Source: Orientallactaga sibirica (Eukaryota; Chordata; Mammalia; Rodentia; Dipodidae). From it: 64,000 nucleotides of DNA. Shown in pieces: positions 20,672 to 31,897 of this stretch (its first letter is position 1; each line of letters begins with the position of its first letter). The stretch covers positions 8,839,001 through 8,903,000 of the forward strand of contig JAEOAD010000699.1 in assembly GCA_036365145.1 (NCBI GenBank), written 5' to 3'. The position numbers and the translations under genes are program-made. The notes below the pieces were generated by a model. The model was not told where the DNA came from, did no database searches, and saw only the letters and a list, made by a program, of their open reading frames with translations.

Positions 20672-23600
20672 GATATTAGCATATTTCCTGCCCAATTCTC
20701 CACAAGTGAAAGTTGATGAACAGTTATCCTCATGTTACTACTGTGGAGGATCAGACATAGTGCAAATAATTTATTTAAATTTATTTTGCATAGGATTGCA
20801 GAAGCAATAAATAGGTTAAAATTCCCTCACTTCCATTCCAATGCATAGCTTTGAACTTTATTATGTACAGCCTCATTCTTGGACAAAATATATCAGCAAA
20901 TATAAGAAATAGGGTTGTCTTTGATGACACAAAATGGTTTTACTTTATTTCTTACTTTTTTAAAAAAAAAAAGTGAATAAGGAGAAGAGAGGAATCCCAA
21001 GAAGACGTCACTGACTAATATTGTCATGTTGAATCCCTGACACCTTTTTGTTATAAACTGCCCAGATAAAGTACCACAGTTTGACAGCTGGAATGCCTCT
21101 TGCTGTGTAGGACTGAAAGAAAAAGATAACCAGGCGACTTACACTGTGTCAGTAGCAAGAAAAACTGTATCTCTCTCACCTACAAAGCTTCTCAGCCCTT
21201 TGAATACTTGGGCTAGGATCTCCTCAGAGGAATCTATTTTCCATGTAATGGTGTGAATTTCTCACATGGAAACTAAATATTCATGACTTTGTGAAAGCAC
21301 TAAGCTTTTGGATTAAAAAAAAAAAAAAAAAAAACTAAGTCCGCTTCCTACATTTTGGACAAGCTAGTATTTGACATACTCTATATGTTCTGAATAGTAT
21401 TATAATTTCAAATAAATCTCTTCTGACATCATTTCAGCAATGTCACATGCTTAAAATGTATCTGATAGGTGAAGTGCCCTTTGTGTGGATTAACAAAATA
21501 GACATATGAGGAAGGATGTAGAAGAGAGACGAGAAAGCGGGCCAGGAAGGAGGCTCCCTCTCATGTTCTGAGCAGGGATCGCTCCTCATCTCTCAGCCTT
21601 TTTCTTTCTAAGCCCATCACAAAGCTCCCATGGAATTTCCTTATGGCTCAATGCCTGCGGCATTTCTCAGCAGAGCTGATACATAGTACAGAGAGCTATC
21701 TTTGCTCTATTCTCTGTCTGGGGGAAATACTACACAGACAGAAACTATCAAGGGGCTGCCTGCTGACCAAATGCAGTCAGGTAGTAAACAATGTTTGATT
21801 TCGGCATGTAAACCACAAAAATGATTTATGAAAGAAACTGGCCTTATAAAGCTGTGTAAATCTGTCAAACCCTCTCTTAGAATGCACTTTGCATGGAGAG
21901 AACCATATTTGTTTCTCTTAGTTTTCCTCTTCTTTTCTTCTCCCCCAGGAACTAGCTTGACACTTCTGCTAAGCATATCCACTGATGTGGTTGAATAAAA
22001 TGCAAAAAAATCACTCAGATCTGAAATCCTATGCTTGGTGTGTAGTCGATGAATATGTAATTCATTGATGTTTCAAACAATTTCATCAAATATCTAAGAA
22101 AAACTAAATTCATATTTTGAAAATGTACACACAGTATCACAAGTTGGTGATTGAAATAAGCCGTTCACTCAGACAAAACCCCTGCTTACAATTACTTCAG
22201 CTGTGTGGCACCCGGAGATCTCTCAGTCAAAATAATTATAATTATAATAAATATATAAAAATAAAACACATCACTAATATGGTCTCATCCTCCCAAATTG
22301 TTCATAGAAAAAAAAGTAGATTCAGGGCATCCTTTTGCTTTCTTTATACTAGAAACTGCTCAGTGATAACTGGAGACAAGAGCCAACCTCCCAGTCTCAT
22401 GTACAATCTAGAATATGAGAAAGAAGAGAATTCAGGAAAGGCAAAAGTCCTTGCAAGGATCTCCAAAGTCCTGCAGCTCTGAGTTTATGATGCACAACAG
22501 TCAAAAAAAAAAAAAAAAACCTCCCCTTGTGACAATTTGACATCCTCGCCATAGTTGGAGCATGATTTCACATAGGTCCATAAGGAATCTTTCCTGTTTT
22601 TCCTAACCCTACGACTTTACTTCCTTCTTTCTAGTCTCTCCTAGTTTCCTAATTCTATCTTCTCCATGCTTCCAGGATAGCTAATAACCACTCCAAATCC
22701 CTTAATTTTCCATCGTAGACTTATATCATGTTAATTTCTGAAATTCAGGGAACATGTGTTTGAGCCCCAACCATTCAAGCAAAATAGCTGAGTAGAAATT
22801 TTGGGGAAAGCAAGGTGGCAACTGTGTGTGCAGGGTTTTGGCATAAGAGAAAGGATGATGTGAGGAAATAAATCTTTGCTTCGTGCTGTTGGCTTTTTTT
22901 GTGAGAATTAGAATTTTAGGTTTATATTAAATGCATATGGGGAAATTCCCATAAATTAGTCTTTTCGAGTCCATGAGATATAATTACCACCTTCTGTAAC
23001 TCAAACTACAATGTCTTCTTCCAGGAGTATAGTAAGGCCTGGGTGCTACTCTATCAATCATAAATTCTGACCATTCTCACTGTACAGGGAAAAGAGTCAT
23101 TGTATAATTGTGTAGAGGAAGTTATGGACATTGGCCAGCTGTATGTGGGATGTTCAAAGGTAGAGAACTGAGAAGAATAAAGTTACCTCCTCATTCTACC
23201 TGGATACAGAATGAAAAGAAAAATGGTCCTCTGGGAGAATATTGAAAAGAAGAAGCTTGGTGAAATTGTTGAATGTGGTAATAGAATACTGGCTTCTTTA
23301 AGAGGTTCCAGCATGAGAGAAGTTAAGATGAAGGGGCACGTATGTTAGATTATGGGCATACCAATGAATATATGCTGACGTGGATTCACTGAGAGATGTG
23401 TCTGAGGTCAGAGAGAGCCAGACTCCCCATGAAAATGAGATGAGGAATGGAGAGTCTCTCCTTTTTGCAACTATGGCACGTTAGATACCGTGAATGAGCA
23501 TCCATATGGACACCCTCACTTACTTAGCAAAACTAAGATGAGAAACCAGAGCCAAGACTAAAACCAAATCCAAAAAATAAAACCCTACTTTTGTCTGTAT

Positions 23601-23983
23601 TTGGAGGCTCCTTATTCCAAAGTAGCCAACAAGATAACTGGCATAATTATCTACATATAAGAAATAGAAAATCAACAAGCTGTTTGCACAATGTAAAAGG
23701 ATTGAGATTTCCCTCATACAGTTCTAAAAACAAAAAAAGGAATTTCTCTTTAAAGCATTCAGTTTATGCATTTGAATTTATCCAAATGGAAAAGAATTAT
23801 AAAATGGAGTTGCCAAATGTCCTTCTCTATTAATTCATGAAAGTTTGGTAAATCAAAGTGTTATGTTTATAAAAGTAATATGGATCACCTTATATTCCCA
23901 TAAATTAAACCCTATGAAGAAGATGTTCTTCTGTTGTTTAAAACAAACAAGCAAAAAAACAAAGAACAAAAGAAAACAAACAA
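20672..23983. other. Mostly unique sequence, possible regulatory or exon-like part
   Basis: No transposon recognised over 3.3 kb apart from A runs at 21315-21334 and 22503-22519. The part 21480-22080 is more GC-balanced, has a long pyrimidine tract ending CCCCCAG at 21948, and AATAAA at 21995. Frames at 21707-21982 (minus) and 22117-22482 (plus) have no known domain. Confidence 0.35.
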
Positions 23984-24106
23984 AACTGGGTGTGCTGTTG
24001 TATGCTTTTAAACCCAGCACTGTGAGTTCTAGGTAAGCTTGGGCTACAGAATGAGTTCCAGGCTAGCTTGAGTTTGTGTGAGACCCTACCTCAAAAAACC
24101 CAAATG
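23984..24106 (+). repeat. B1-like SINE, internally deleted
   Basis: AACTGGGTGTGCTGTTGTATG, TTTTAAACCCAGCACTGTGAG, then AGCTTGGGCTACAGAATGAG, GTTCCAGGCTAGCTTGAG and GTGAGACCCTACCTCAAAAA. The GGAGGCAGAGG block is absent. Confidence 0.65.
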
Positions 24107-24152
24107 AACAAACAAATAAACAAACAAACAAACAAACAAACAAACAAACAAG
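24107..24152 (+). repeat. (AAAC)n tail/microsatellite
   Basis: GAACAAACAAATAAACAAACAAACAAAC..., expanded tail of the preceding B1. Confidence 0.95.
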
Positions 24153-24492
24153 AATAAGCACCCAATTCTTTACATGTATCCCTGAATTTACCTGGAATTA
24201 AAGGACACTAATATCCCACAAAGGAAATGAAGAGTTTGTCAGGGAGTAGGCAGTCTGGCTTTCACCCTGAGGACTTGTCAGATTCTGTACTCTTGCGCTC
24301 CCATGCTGTGTGTGACATAGGTCACAAGGATAAATGGACAGACCTAAGGCCACTCAAATTAGAAATCTAATGGGAGATTCCCTCGGATTGAAACAGAAAA
24401 TTGTTTTTCTCTTGAACATCTAGGCTTTCATTCTGAATTTACAACCAGAATGAAGTCCAAAGTTTAATTTAAAATAAAAACATATTTTATTA
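24153..24492. other. Unique sequence, nothing recognised
   Basis: No feature supported. Confidence 0.4.
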
Positions 24493-24690
24493 GCTGGCAT
24501 GGTGGCACACGCCTTTAATCCCAGCACTCGGGAGGCAGAGGTAGGAGGATTGCCGTGAGTTCGAGGCCACCCTGAGACTACATAGTGAATTCCAGGTCAG
24601 CCTGAGCTAGAGTGAGACCCTGCCTCGAGAAACCAAAAATAAATAAATAAAAAATAAATAAATAAATAAATAAATAAATAAAATAAAAAC
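24493..24690 (+). repeat. B1 SINE with (AAAT)n tail
   Basis: A well-preserved copy: AGCTGGCATGGTGGCACACG, CCTTTAATCCCAGCACTCGG, GAGGCAGAGGTAGGAGGATTG, GAGTTCGAGGCCACCCTGAG, AATTCCAGGTCAGCCTGAGC, TAGAGTGAGACCCTGCCTCG. The tail is (AAAT)n at 24641-24690. The high similarity to the other good copies suggests a young insertion. Confidence 0.95.
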
Positions 24691-24950
24691 ATATTTGTAG
24701 AAAACACACACACACACAGAAGACACAAGGACAAATCCTCTTAATGTCCTCAGAGAATGTCCACATAGAACTTTCCTAGAACAGAAGGAGCTCACGTTCA
24801 ATACAGTAAACAGTTATAAGAACAACTGGTACATGGATGTTAGAAACAGGGTTTTTCATGATTGCCCAAATATAAAAGTAGCCAAGATGACTAGATAAAT
24901 AAACTGGTACAAACAGTAAAGTAATATTCAGCTAAAAGAAATGAACTATA

Positions 24951-25245
24951 GGGGCTGAGGGAGTCGCTCAACAGCTAAAGGCCCTTGCTCACAAAGCCTG
25001 CTGACCTGTTTGATCCTCCCCAGGCACCCATGTAAAACCAGACTCAAAGTGGCACATACATCTGTGATTTTATCATCAATGACAATAGGAGGCAGAGCCA
25101 GGAAAAGCCAAAGCTTATGGACTAGTTACACTAACAGACTAACTTTCATTTGCAGGTGGAAGAAGTATACAGACACCTTCTGGTTGTTCCTTACCTCCAC
25201 ACATGTGCTGTGGTACACACACACCCATACAGGCACACACCAGCA

Positions 25246-25288
<43 letters not shown>

Positions 25289-25310
25289 ATGAATAAATAG
25301 TTTTTTTAAA
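24951..25310 (+). repeat. tRNA-derived SINE, DIP/B3-like hybrid, with (AAAT)n
   Basis: The head (GGGGCTGAGGGAGTCGCTCA, GCTCACAAAGCCTGCTGACCTG, CACCCATGTAAAACCAGACTCAAAGTGG) is DIP-like. The 3' half (GGAGGCAGAGCCAGGAAAAGCC, CAGGTGGAAGAAGTATACAGACACC, TACACACACACCCATACAGG) resembles B3-type SINEs. It ends in (AAAT)n 25245-25302. Either an old related family or two fused copies. Confidence 0.6.
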
Positions 25311-25320
25311 TGAGCAGTGA

Positions 25321-25556
25321 GGGCTGGAGAAGTGGATTAGCAGTTAAGACACATGCCTCTGACGCCTAAGGACCCAGGTTTGAATCCCCAGAACTTACAT
25401 AAGCACAAGATGACACATGCCCACAGGTGGCACATGCACACAAGGTAGCACACGTGTCTGGAATTTGTTTGTAGTTGACAAGGTCCCAGCATGCCAATTC
25501 TCTCTTGCTCTTTCTTTCTTTCTCTCTCTTTCTCTCTTTCTCTCATAAATAAAAGA
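25321..25556 (+). repeat. DIP-like SINE, tandem partner
   Basis: GGGCTGGAGAAGTGGATTAGC, B box GGTTTGAATCC, an inner partial duplication (GCACATGCCCACAGGTGGCACATGCACACAAGG) that lengthens the middle, CT-rich tract 25500-25543 and AAATAAAAG tail. AATGA(A/G)CTAT lies before the pair and after it, and AATGAGCAGTGA between the two. Confidence 0.85.
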
Positions 25557-25835
25557 ATGAGCTATGAAACTATGAAAAGATCAGGAGAAAAATCAAAAGC
25601 ACATTACTAAGTGAAAGAAGGTTCCCTCTAGTATGATTCCAATGATAAGAGATTCTAAAAGATAAAACTATAGATACAGTGAAGAGCATCCTTTTTGTAG
25701 AATCAGTGCATCCTGTCTATATGACACTACATTGCATGTCCAAATGCACAGTGTCCAGCATCAAGAGTGAACTCTGATGCAAACTATGGACACTGGGTGA
25801 TACGGATATGCCCATGTCAGCCCATCAGAACAAGA

Positions 25836-26416
25836 GACTGCTATAGTGGAGCATGGTGAGATGAAGAAGGCTACACTTGTGTGGGAGCAGTTGAGAGTGT
25901 GAGCCTGCATTCATCTCATAGCCCTTGGGTGTATGAAGGGCCCAGAAGCACAGCAAGTGGTTTGATCTGGACTGAGCACAATAGACCTGGCAGTAACATA
26001 GTGGGCAACCTAGAAAGGAAGGGCTCTCGGGTGTGAGTAGTATATTCCACATTCTAAAAGCCCGATATTAACCATTTGTCCCAGGAATAAGAAAGAGTAC
26101 CAAGTGGATTACCTAGTTGCCCTTCTTGCATATCCAGACCTTCCCCATCCTGTGAAAGCAGTTCACCCTCCTCTAGGGATCACTAATGGCAGGGAGAGAA
26201 GATTTCCACCAAATGAGGAGAAGGGAGAAAGTGAAAATAGAAAAAAGAAAATTTTCCACAAACCCAAATGGTAATCATAGGCAGGAACAAAAGAAAAAAA
26301 AAAAAGCAGGAAAAAAGCTATAATAAATAATAAATTCAGATAATTCTAAGTGGGGCACTGGTCACAATAAACATCAGTGTGTTAAAAGCTACATATTTGA
26401 ATATGAGTTATAAACA
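25836..26416. other. Unique sequence, nothing recognised
   Basis: No feature supported; a few A runs near 26290. Confidence 0.4.
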
Positions 26417-26650
26417 AAAAAATGGAGCTAAAGGAATGGCTCAGTGGGAACAGAGCTTTCCAGGCAAGCAAGAGAACCTGAGTTTCTGTCCCAACACACA
26501 GGTAAAAAAATGCAGAGGGAGGCAAAGGCAGGAAATCCTTGGGGTTTACTGGATGTCTAGTCCAGTGGAATTAGCAATTCCAAGTTCAGTAAGAGACCCC
26601 ATCTTGAAAAGTAAGTAAACAACTGAGGAAGACCACCAACATTGATCTCT

Positions 26651-26651
<1 letters not shown>
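26417..26651 (+). repeat. B3-like SINE, diverged
   Basis: GGAGCTAAAGGAATGGCTCAGTGG, GAGAACCTGAGTTTCTGTCCC, GGAGGCAAAGGCAGGAAATCC, AAGTTCAGTAAGAGACCCCATCTTG and CTGAGGAAGACCACCAACATTGATCTCTG follow the B3 order (tRNA-like head, GAGGCAGAGACAGGAGGATCC, GAGAGACCCTGTCTC, GAGGAAGACACC, TGACCTCTG). Confidence 0.75.
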
Positions 26652-26702
<51 letters not shown>

Positions 26703-26710
26703 CACACACA
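26652..26710 (+). repeat. (CA)n microsatellite
   Basis: About 58 bases, the usual end of B3-type SINEs. Confidence 0.95.
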
Positions 26711-27006
26711 TATGCAATGCATAAATAAATGACAACAAACATCTCTGTTATATCTCAAACAAAAAGATAGAGAAAAATCAGATTTCAAGACAGAAAAATA
26801 TAGAGAATATGTGTATTAACCAAACGCCCTGCCCAGTCATATTATAGTAATTTTGTATAAAATATGTTTTAATAAGAAAAGCTGAATCAACAAAATAATT
26901 ATGAATTAACTGGAAATAAATAACAATTCTAAACTAACACATAGGGAATCCTTAGAGATATATGAGAAAGTATAACTTGTAAAGCTTCAAAGAAAAAATA
27001 GAAAAA

Positions 27007-27236
27007 AGCTGGGCATGGTGGCACACGCCTTTAATCCCAGAAGTATGGAGGTAAAGGTAGGAGGATTACCATGAGCTCAAGGCCACCCTGAGATTACATA
27101 GTGAATTCTAGGTCAGCCTGGACTACAGTGAGACCCTACCTCAAAAAAATCAAAAGCAAAATAAAAGAAAAAGAAAAGAAAGAAAAGAGAAGAAAAGAAA
27201 AAGAAAAAGGAAAGAAAAAAGATAAAGAAAAAAATA
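27007..27236 (+). repeat. B1 SINE with long purine tail
   Basis: AGCTGGGCATGGTGGCACAC to AGTGAGACCCTACCTCAAAA, then an AAAGA/AAAAGA-type run to 27236. The insertion lies in old L1-like sequence. Confidence 0.9.
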
Positions 27237-27654
27237 GATTCACATTCCACCCTGATGGGAAACTTTAAGAGATCTCCCACAAGATGATAGATTATAGATA
27301 AAAAATAGGGAAAAAATGAACAAAAAGATAAAGATGTGAAATCCTTGAATATTGCAGGTAAAATAGTCCATTATTGGATCTTTGTAGAACTGTCTCCCAT
27401 CAAATAAAGACAAGTCATCTGTAACAAGATAATATAGGACATGTATGGAAATTGATTAAATGTTAAAATGCAAACCAGCCTAAAAGTATCAAAAGATTTT
27501 TGTCATAGAGTCCCTTCCCCGAGCCAACTTTGAAACAATGAAGACAGAAGTAATAGCAAAAAGGTAACTAAAAATAATTGGAAATTGAGAATTAAACCGA
27601 AATGGTAGTATGAAAAAAAAAAATCTGTGAATTATAACAAAAGGTACAGTCTGA

Positions 27655-27820
27655 AGCCAGTGATGGTGGTACATGCCTATAATCCCAGCTCTTGGGAGCC
27701 TCAGGTAGGAGGATTGCTATGAGTTTGAGGCCAGCCTGGACTACAAAGTGAGTTCCAGGTCACCTTGAACTAGAGTGAGACACTGCACTAAATAAATAAT
27801 AAATAAATAAATAAATAAAT
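27655..27820 (+). repeat. B1 SINE with AAAT tail, first of a pair
   Basis: GCCAGTGATGGTGGTACATG, TAATCCCAGCTCTTGGGAG, GAGTTTGAGGCCAGCCTGG, GTGAGTTCCAGGTCACCTTG and AGTGAGACACTGCAC, then (AAAT)n 27790-27820, directly followed by the next SINE. Confidence 0.9.
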
Positions 27821-27823
27821 AGT

Positions 27824-28085
27824 GGCTGGAGATATGGCTCCATAGTTAAGGTGCTTGCCTGCAAAGCCTGAAGATCTGGGTTCAATTCCCCACTACCCCT
27901 GTAAAGCCAGATATACAAAGAGGCACATTTATCTGGAGTTTTATTTTAGCAGCTGTATGCCCTGGCACACCCATTTTCTCCCTCCCCCTCTTTCTCTCTA
28001 TTTTTATCTCTCTCTTTCTCTCTTTCTCTCTCTCTCTGTGTCTGTCACTCTCTACTTGCAAATAAGTTAAAAGAATAATAATAAA
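27824..28085 (+). repeat. DIP-like SINE, second of a B1-DIP pair
   Basis: GGCTGGAGATATGGCTCCAT, TGCTTGCCTGCAAAGCCTGA, B box GGTTCAATTCC, CT-rich 27975-28050 and an AATAATAATAAAG tail. GTCTGAAG occurs just left of the B1 (27650) and right of this SINE (28091), enclosing the pair. Confidence 0.9.
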
Positions 28086-28235
28086 GCTGTCTGAAGAGAA
28101 TGGGGTAGGTTTGAATTTGTGCAAATTGAATGGCCAATTCAATGTCTAAATTATCCAACCTATGAATTAACTAATGATGAAAATTCCCTCAAAGAAAGTA
28201 GAAAGGAAAACTACAAATAAAAGAGATAATTAAAA

Positions 28236-28468
28236 GGCTGGAGATATGGCTCAGCACTTAAGGAACTTGTTTGCAAAGCCTAATGACCTGGGTTTGATTT
28301 CCCTGTACCCATGTAAAGCCAAATACAAAAAATAGTGCATGCATCTGGAGATCATTTGCAATGGCTAGAGGCCCTGGTACACCCATTCTCATTCTTTCTT
28401 TCTCTGTCTGTCTCTCTTTCTTTCTTTCTGTATGCTTGCAAGTAAATCAAAGACATTTTTAAAAGATC
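28236..28468 (+). repeat. DIP-like SINE
   Basis: GGCTGGAGATATGGCTCAGC, B box-like GGTTTGATTTC, GCATCTGGAGATCATTTGCA, GGCTAGAGGCCCTGG and CT-rich 28385-28430. Confidence 0.9.
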
Positions 28469-28806
28469 ATTTTCTAAAAAAATAGAGTTTCCAAAACTCC
28501 CCTCTTGGCGAAGCATTAAAAAATTCATCACAAATAAATAAATAAAATGAATTTATTACCAGAAAACTAATTTATATATGCTAGAGATTAAAGAAGGAAA
28601 AAAAAATGTCATCCTTTTCCTAATACACTCAGAAAGAAAACATTTGAAAACTTCCACCTTCCATTTATGGTTAAAAGAGAAAGAGACCAAAGACCTCCAA
28701 AAAGAATTTCTTAAGATGACAAAGGATATTGTTCAAAACTCCAAAGTCTCATTTGAGATTCAAGATAGTCCCTTAACTGTGAGCCCTATAAAATGAAAAC
28801 ATAACT

Positions 28807-29899
28807 TGTTATAGTTACCTTCACATGCTGGAAAAAAAAAACTCCTGACCAAAAGCAGCTGAAGGGAGAGCAGTTTATTTTGTCTTCCAGTCTCAAGGGG
28901 AAGCATCATGATGGCAGAGAAAGGATGGTCCTAGAACAGAGGCTGTGCATCACAATCTTGCCACAGCAGGAGGAAAATAGCAAAGCTTAGCTTGCTAAGC
29001 CCAAAATCTACCCACAGGACCACACCTTCCCATCAAGGTTCTATCTCCCAAATAACCACCAGCTGGGGATAATACATTCAAAACACATGAATTTATGGTG
29101 GGGCATATAATTCAATTCACTACATTCTGTCCCTGACCCCATAGACTTATGATCATCATATAGGGAAAAATACATTCAAACCACACTATAAGTTCTCATT
29201 GTATTTACCCATCCCAACAGTGTTTAAACATCCCCATAGTTCAAAGTCTTGTGACTGTGAACCTATAACATCACAGGAGCAGAGTACTGCTAGCCTCTCA
29301 CACAGAATGGCTTTAGCCCAGTTCTTGAAGAGTTCTGTTTCCTCTCATGACTCAAGCCTTCACAGTCCATTGATCTTTCCTCATATGGATATTTCCCCTT
29401 GTTCAAGAAGTTATCAAGTTCTACTTACAATACTGTAAACCTTGACCACAAATTTAAAATACTTCTATATTACTTGATAAATTAGTCCCAAAGTATCAAA
29501 ACTATAACATGATCAGTTTTCTAGCAGCAACATCCTCACTGCTGCTACCAATTTTCCATAGCCTTTACCTTCATGTTTCTGGGTCAAAACACCCAACTAA
29601 CATCAGCTGATGGGCGGAAAGAGTTTAATTTGGCTTTCATCCTCAAAAGAAATCTTCTTGGTGGCAGGGCAAGGAGTGACCTATAGCAGAGGCTGGGCAT
29701 CAAAATATTGTCACAGCAGGTGGAAAATATCAGAAGTGAGATGAGCTCTAGCAAAGAGCATCTTTCTATAACAACTCAAAGCACACTCCTAGGAACACAC
29801 TTCCTCCAGCAAAGCTCTGCCTCCCAAACTGCCACTAGCTATAGATCAAGCATTCAAAACACATGAGTTTATGATGGACATTTGATTCAGACCACTACA
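28807..29899 (-). mobile_element. MaLR element A, short two-LTR provirus inside B
   Basis: 3' LTR 28807-29124 (318 bp; TGTTATAGTTACC ... CTACA), internal 29125-29553, 5' LTR about 29554-29899 (ends CCACTACA). Next to the 5' LTR the minus strand reads TTGGTAGCAGCAGTGAGG, a primer-binding site like another tRNA-Leu. The next plus-strand base block TTCTGTCCCTGACCCCATAG matches the start of the 12747 internal region. Only about 430 bp of internal sequence remain. A clean 5-bp duplication is not visible. Confidence 0.7.
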
Positions 29900-29936
29900 G
29901 CAAAAAAAAAAAAAAATAATAAATAAATAAATAAAG
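29900..29936 (+). repeat. A-rich / (AAAT)n simple repeat
   Basis: GCAAAAAAAAAAAAAATAATAAATAAATAAATAAA at the boundary of elements A and B. It may be the tail of a lost or tiny SINE insertion; it replaces about 50 bases of the MaLR interior present at 12912-12970. Confidence 0.8.
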
Positions 29937-30607
29937 CATAGCAAAGAAAGCCTGGACCAATGCCAAATATAAGACCAGCAACCAGCAAGGCATATATCAA
30001 ATCTTGCAGCTCCATGTCTCATGTCTGGGTCTTGTGAGAAAGTCCTTTAGCTTCACAAAGTCTGACTCTACCTTTCAGTTGTGTTCCTTGCCTTGCATGT
30101 TGATCCACACAAGCCAGAGTGAGTAGTTTTCCTTGGTGTATTTCCCACCATCCTGGCTTCTCCACAATCTTGAGATTTCCACTGAAACCCAAGGCTTGTC
30201 TTCATAACTCTATGTCATAATGACACAGAGCTTTCTTTAAGTAATCTCACCACTATTTTATATCACCATCTTCAGAACTGTGTGAATTTTATGACCCTCT
30301 TTCTTGTATATTTTAATGCTTTCAAAAGCAGTGCCAGGTTGGTTAAGACTGCCAAAATTTGTTAAACCAGTATGGATAAAGCTTGACCTTCAGAAGCAGG
30401 AAATAGCTTCATTATTCCATACTTAGGCCCCTCCTATAATTTGCAATTTGCATTCTTATTAGCTTGAACCTTCAATGATGTTTCCCATTGTTCTAATGCA
30501 GAACAGCTGGCTAATCTATAATGGTGATAATCTTTGTAACAATTGTAGTTTATGTGCCTGAGGCGTTAAACTTGCTTACATTTTGCCTGGGTCTTTAAAC
30601 TAGCTTA

Positions 30608-30755
30608 CAAGCTGGGCATGATGATGCATACCTTTAATTCCAGCACTTGGGAAGCAGAGGTAAGAGGATTGCTGTGAGTTCCAGGCTACCTTGAGACTAC
30701 ATAGTGAATTCTAGGTCAGCCTGGACTAGAGCAAGACCCTATATTGAAAAAAAAA
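30608..30755 (+). repeat. B1 SINE inside MaLR element B
   Basis: AGCTGGGCATGATGATGCAT to AGCAAGACCCTATATTG plus A tail. AACTAGCTTACA before it and TTGAACTTGCTTACA after it are the likely target duplication (ACTTGCTTACA also occurs at 30570). Confidence 0.9.
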
Positions 30756-31164
30756 TTGAACTTGCTTACATTTCTCTCTTTGTATTTTTTATTTTTGTAT
30801 TATACCTTTTTATGTCAAATACACCAGTCTAGATACTTCTAAATTCAACTTTGCTCAAAATCTCAGGACAGGGGCAGAATGCAGCCATTCTGTCCACCAG
30901 TATCCTAGTTCCAAAAAAGACCTTCATTCTCTGATAAATTCCCCTTGTAAGCCAAATGTTCACAGCCCACACTTCTCTCTTCATTTAGCCCTTTCAAACT
31001 TTCACCAGAATGATCCACCAAACTCTGTTTATAGCACTATAAAAGCCTTCTCTAGTACAAAGTTCCAAGTCATTCCATATTCTTCCTGTAAGCCAGTCCA
31101 AAATCTTCCAAACTACATGGACATGTTGATCAGAGCAACAACCCCACTCCTGGTATCACTTTTC

Positions 31165-31499
31165 TGTATCAGTCAATTTCTCTTTCTGGGATAAAAATGC
31201 CTGACCAAAATCAGTTTAGGGGAGGAAAGTGTTTATTTCAGGTTTACCGTTTCAAGGAGGAGTTTCATCATGGTGGAGAAAGCATGGTAACTGGCTCAGC
31301 AGCAGGGCACATGCAGTATGAGTGAGCCAGCTCTGAACACCCATTAGTCTGGACTATAAACCACAAGCCCCCCACCCCCCCGCCAATGACATATCTCCTC
31401 TAGCAGGGCTTCATCTCCCAAGGACTCTACCAGCTGAGGAATAAGAGAAAGTATAATCACAAATATTTGAGCTTTGGAGACATTTAAAATAAAACCTCC
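31165..31499 (-). mobile_element. 5' LTR of MaLR element B
   Basis: TGTATCAGTCAATTTCTC, TTTAGGGGAGGAAAGTGTTTATTTCAGG, TTCATCATGGTGGAGAAAGC, CTCTAGCAGGGCTTCATCTCCC, ending near AAACCTCCA. A C-rich run CCCCCCACCCCCCCG at 31367-31382 is a local expansion. Confidence 0.7.
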
Positions 31500-31897
31500 A
31501 AAGAGTATATCCTATAACACAACCCACTATATGTGGATGTAACACTTGGCCCTCTTCATGATCCTGTGAAAATTACAGATTATAGAACATGCACAAAAAT
31601 TATGACATCTGATTAATTCCACGTGTGTGACAAATAATGTGTCCTTTGACCACTCATCTAGTAGTCCAGTGGTTTTGACCAACATTGTTATGACAACAGC
31701 AAACCAAAATTAGACTCCTAGTTTAACCCCACATTAAAATCTATATCATGTTAAATAAAGACTTAATTTTAAATCTATATACATAAAATTGTTAGAAGAT
31801 GAGTTGGGAAATTAAATAATTTATGTCAAAAGGAAAAAAGTTATTTATTTTTTTTTAATATTGAAGGTGTATGCTTATCAGAAGACTATACTAAGGG
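31500..31897. other. Unique AT-rich sequence, nothing recognised
   Basis: No feature supported. Confidence 0.4.

Larger units (their letters stand above)
24820..25835 (+). mobile_element. Old L1 (L1M-type) 3' end, two SINEs inside
   Basis: AACTGGTACAAACAGTAAAGTAATATTCAGCTAAAAGAAATGAACTAT corresponds to the L1 'aactggt..attattcagc..aaaagaaatgagcta' block. After the SINEs it resumes with GAGCTATGAAACTATGAAAAGA, GCACATTACTAAGTGAAAGAAG, AAGAGTGAACTCTGATGCAAACTATGGACACTGGGTGATA. This is the conserved ORF2 end and 3' UTR of old mammalian L1s. Confidence 0.75.
26740..28735 (+). mobile_element. Old L1/HAL1-like remnants between SINEs (low confidence)
   Basis: TTCACATTCCACCCTGATGGGAAACTTTAA at 27238 resembles the 'GDFN' part of an L1-type endonuclease (TTCACATTCACCATAATGGGAGATTTTAAC). 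AAGGTAACTAAAAATAATTGGAAATTGAG and TCCCTCAAAGAAAGTAGAAAGG fit later ORF2. Too diverged to fix borders. Confidence 0.4.
28735..31499 (-). mobile_element. MaLR element B, carrying element A and a B1
   Basis: Minus strand. 5' LTR 31165-31499 (starts TGTATCAGTCAATTTCTCTT), tRNA-Leu-type primer-binding site at 31141-31159 (minus strand GTGATACCAGGAGTGGGGT), internal region 29900-31164 and its continuation 28735-28806. The latter (AAAGTCTCATTTGAGATTCAAG, TCCCTTAACTGTGAGCCC) matches 12848-12910 of the provirus at 12.4 kb, and 29938 onward (GCATAGCAAAGAAAGCCTGG) matches its next part at 12975. Element A therefore interrupts one internal region. The 3' LTR is lost. Confidence 0.7.

Noticed and set aside
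25200..25556. AAAT, CT and CA repeats as CRISPR-like or satellite arrays
   Set aside because: They are SINE tails and microsatellites; there are no spaced palindromic repeats, and the genome is mammalian.
28807..31499. Tandem MaLR array made by LTR recombination
   Set aside because: The interior pieces flanking element A are collinear parts of one interior when compared with the 12.4 kb provirus, so nested insertion explains the pattern better.
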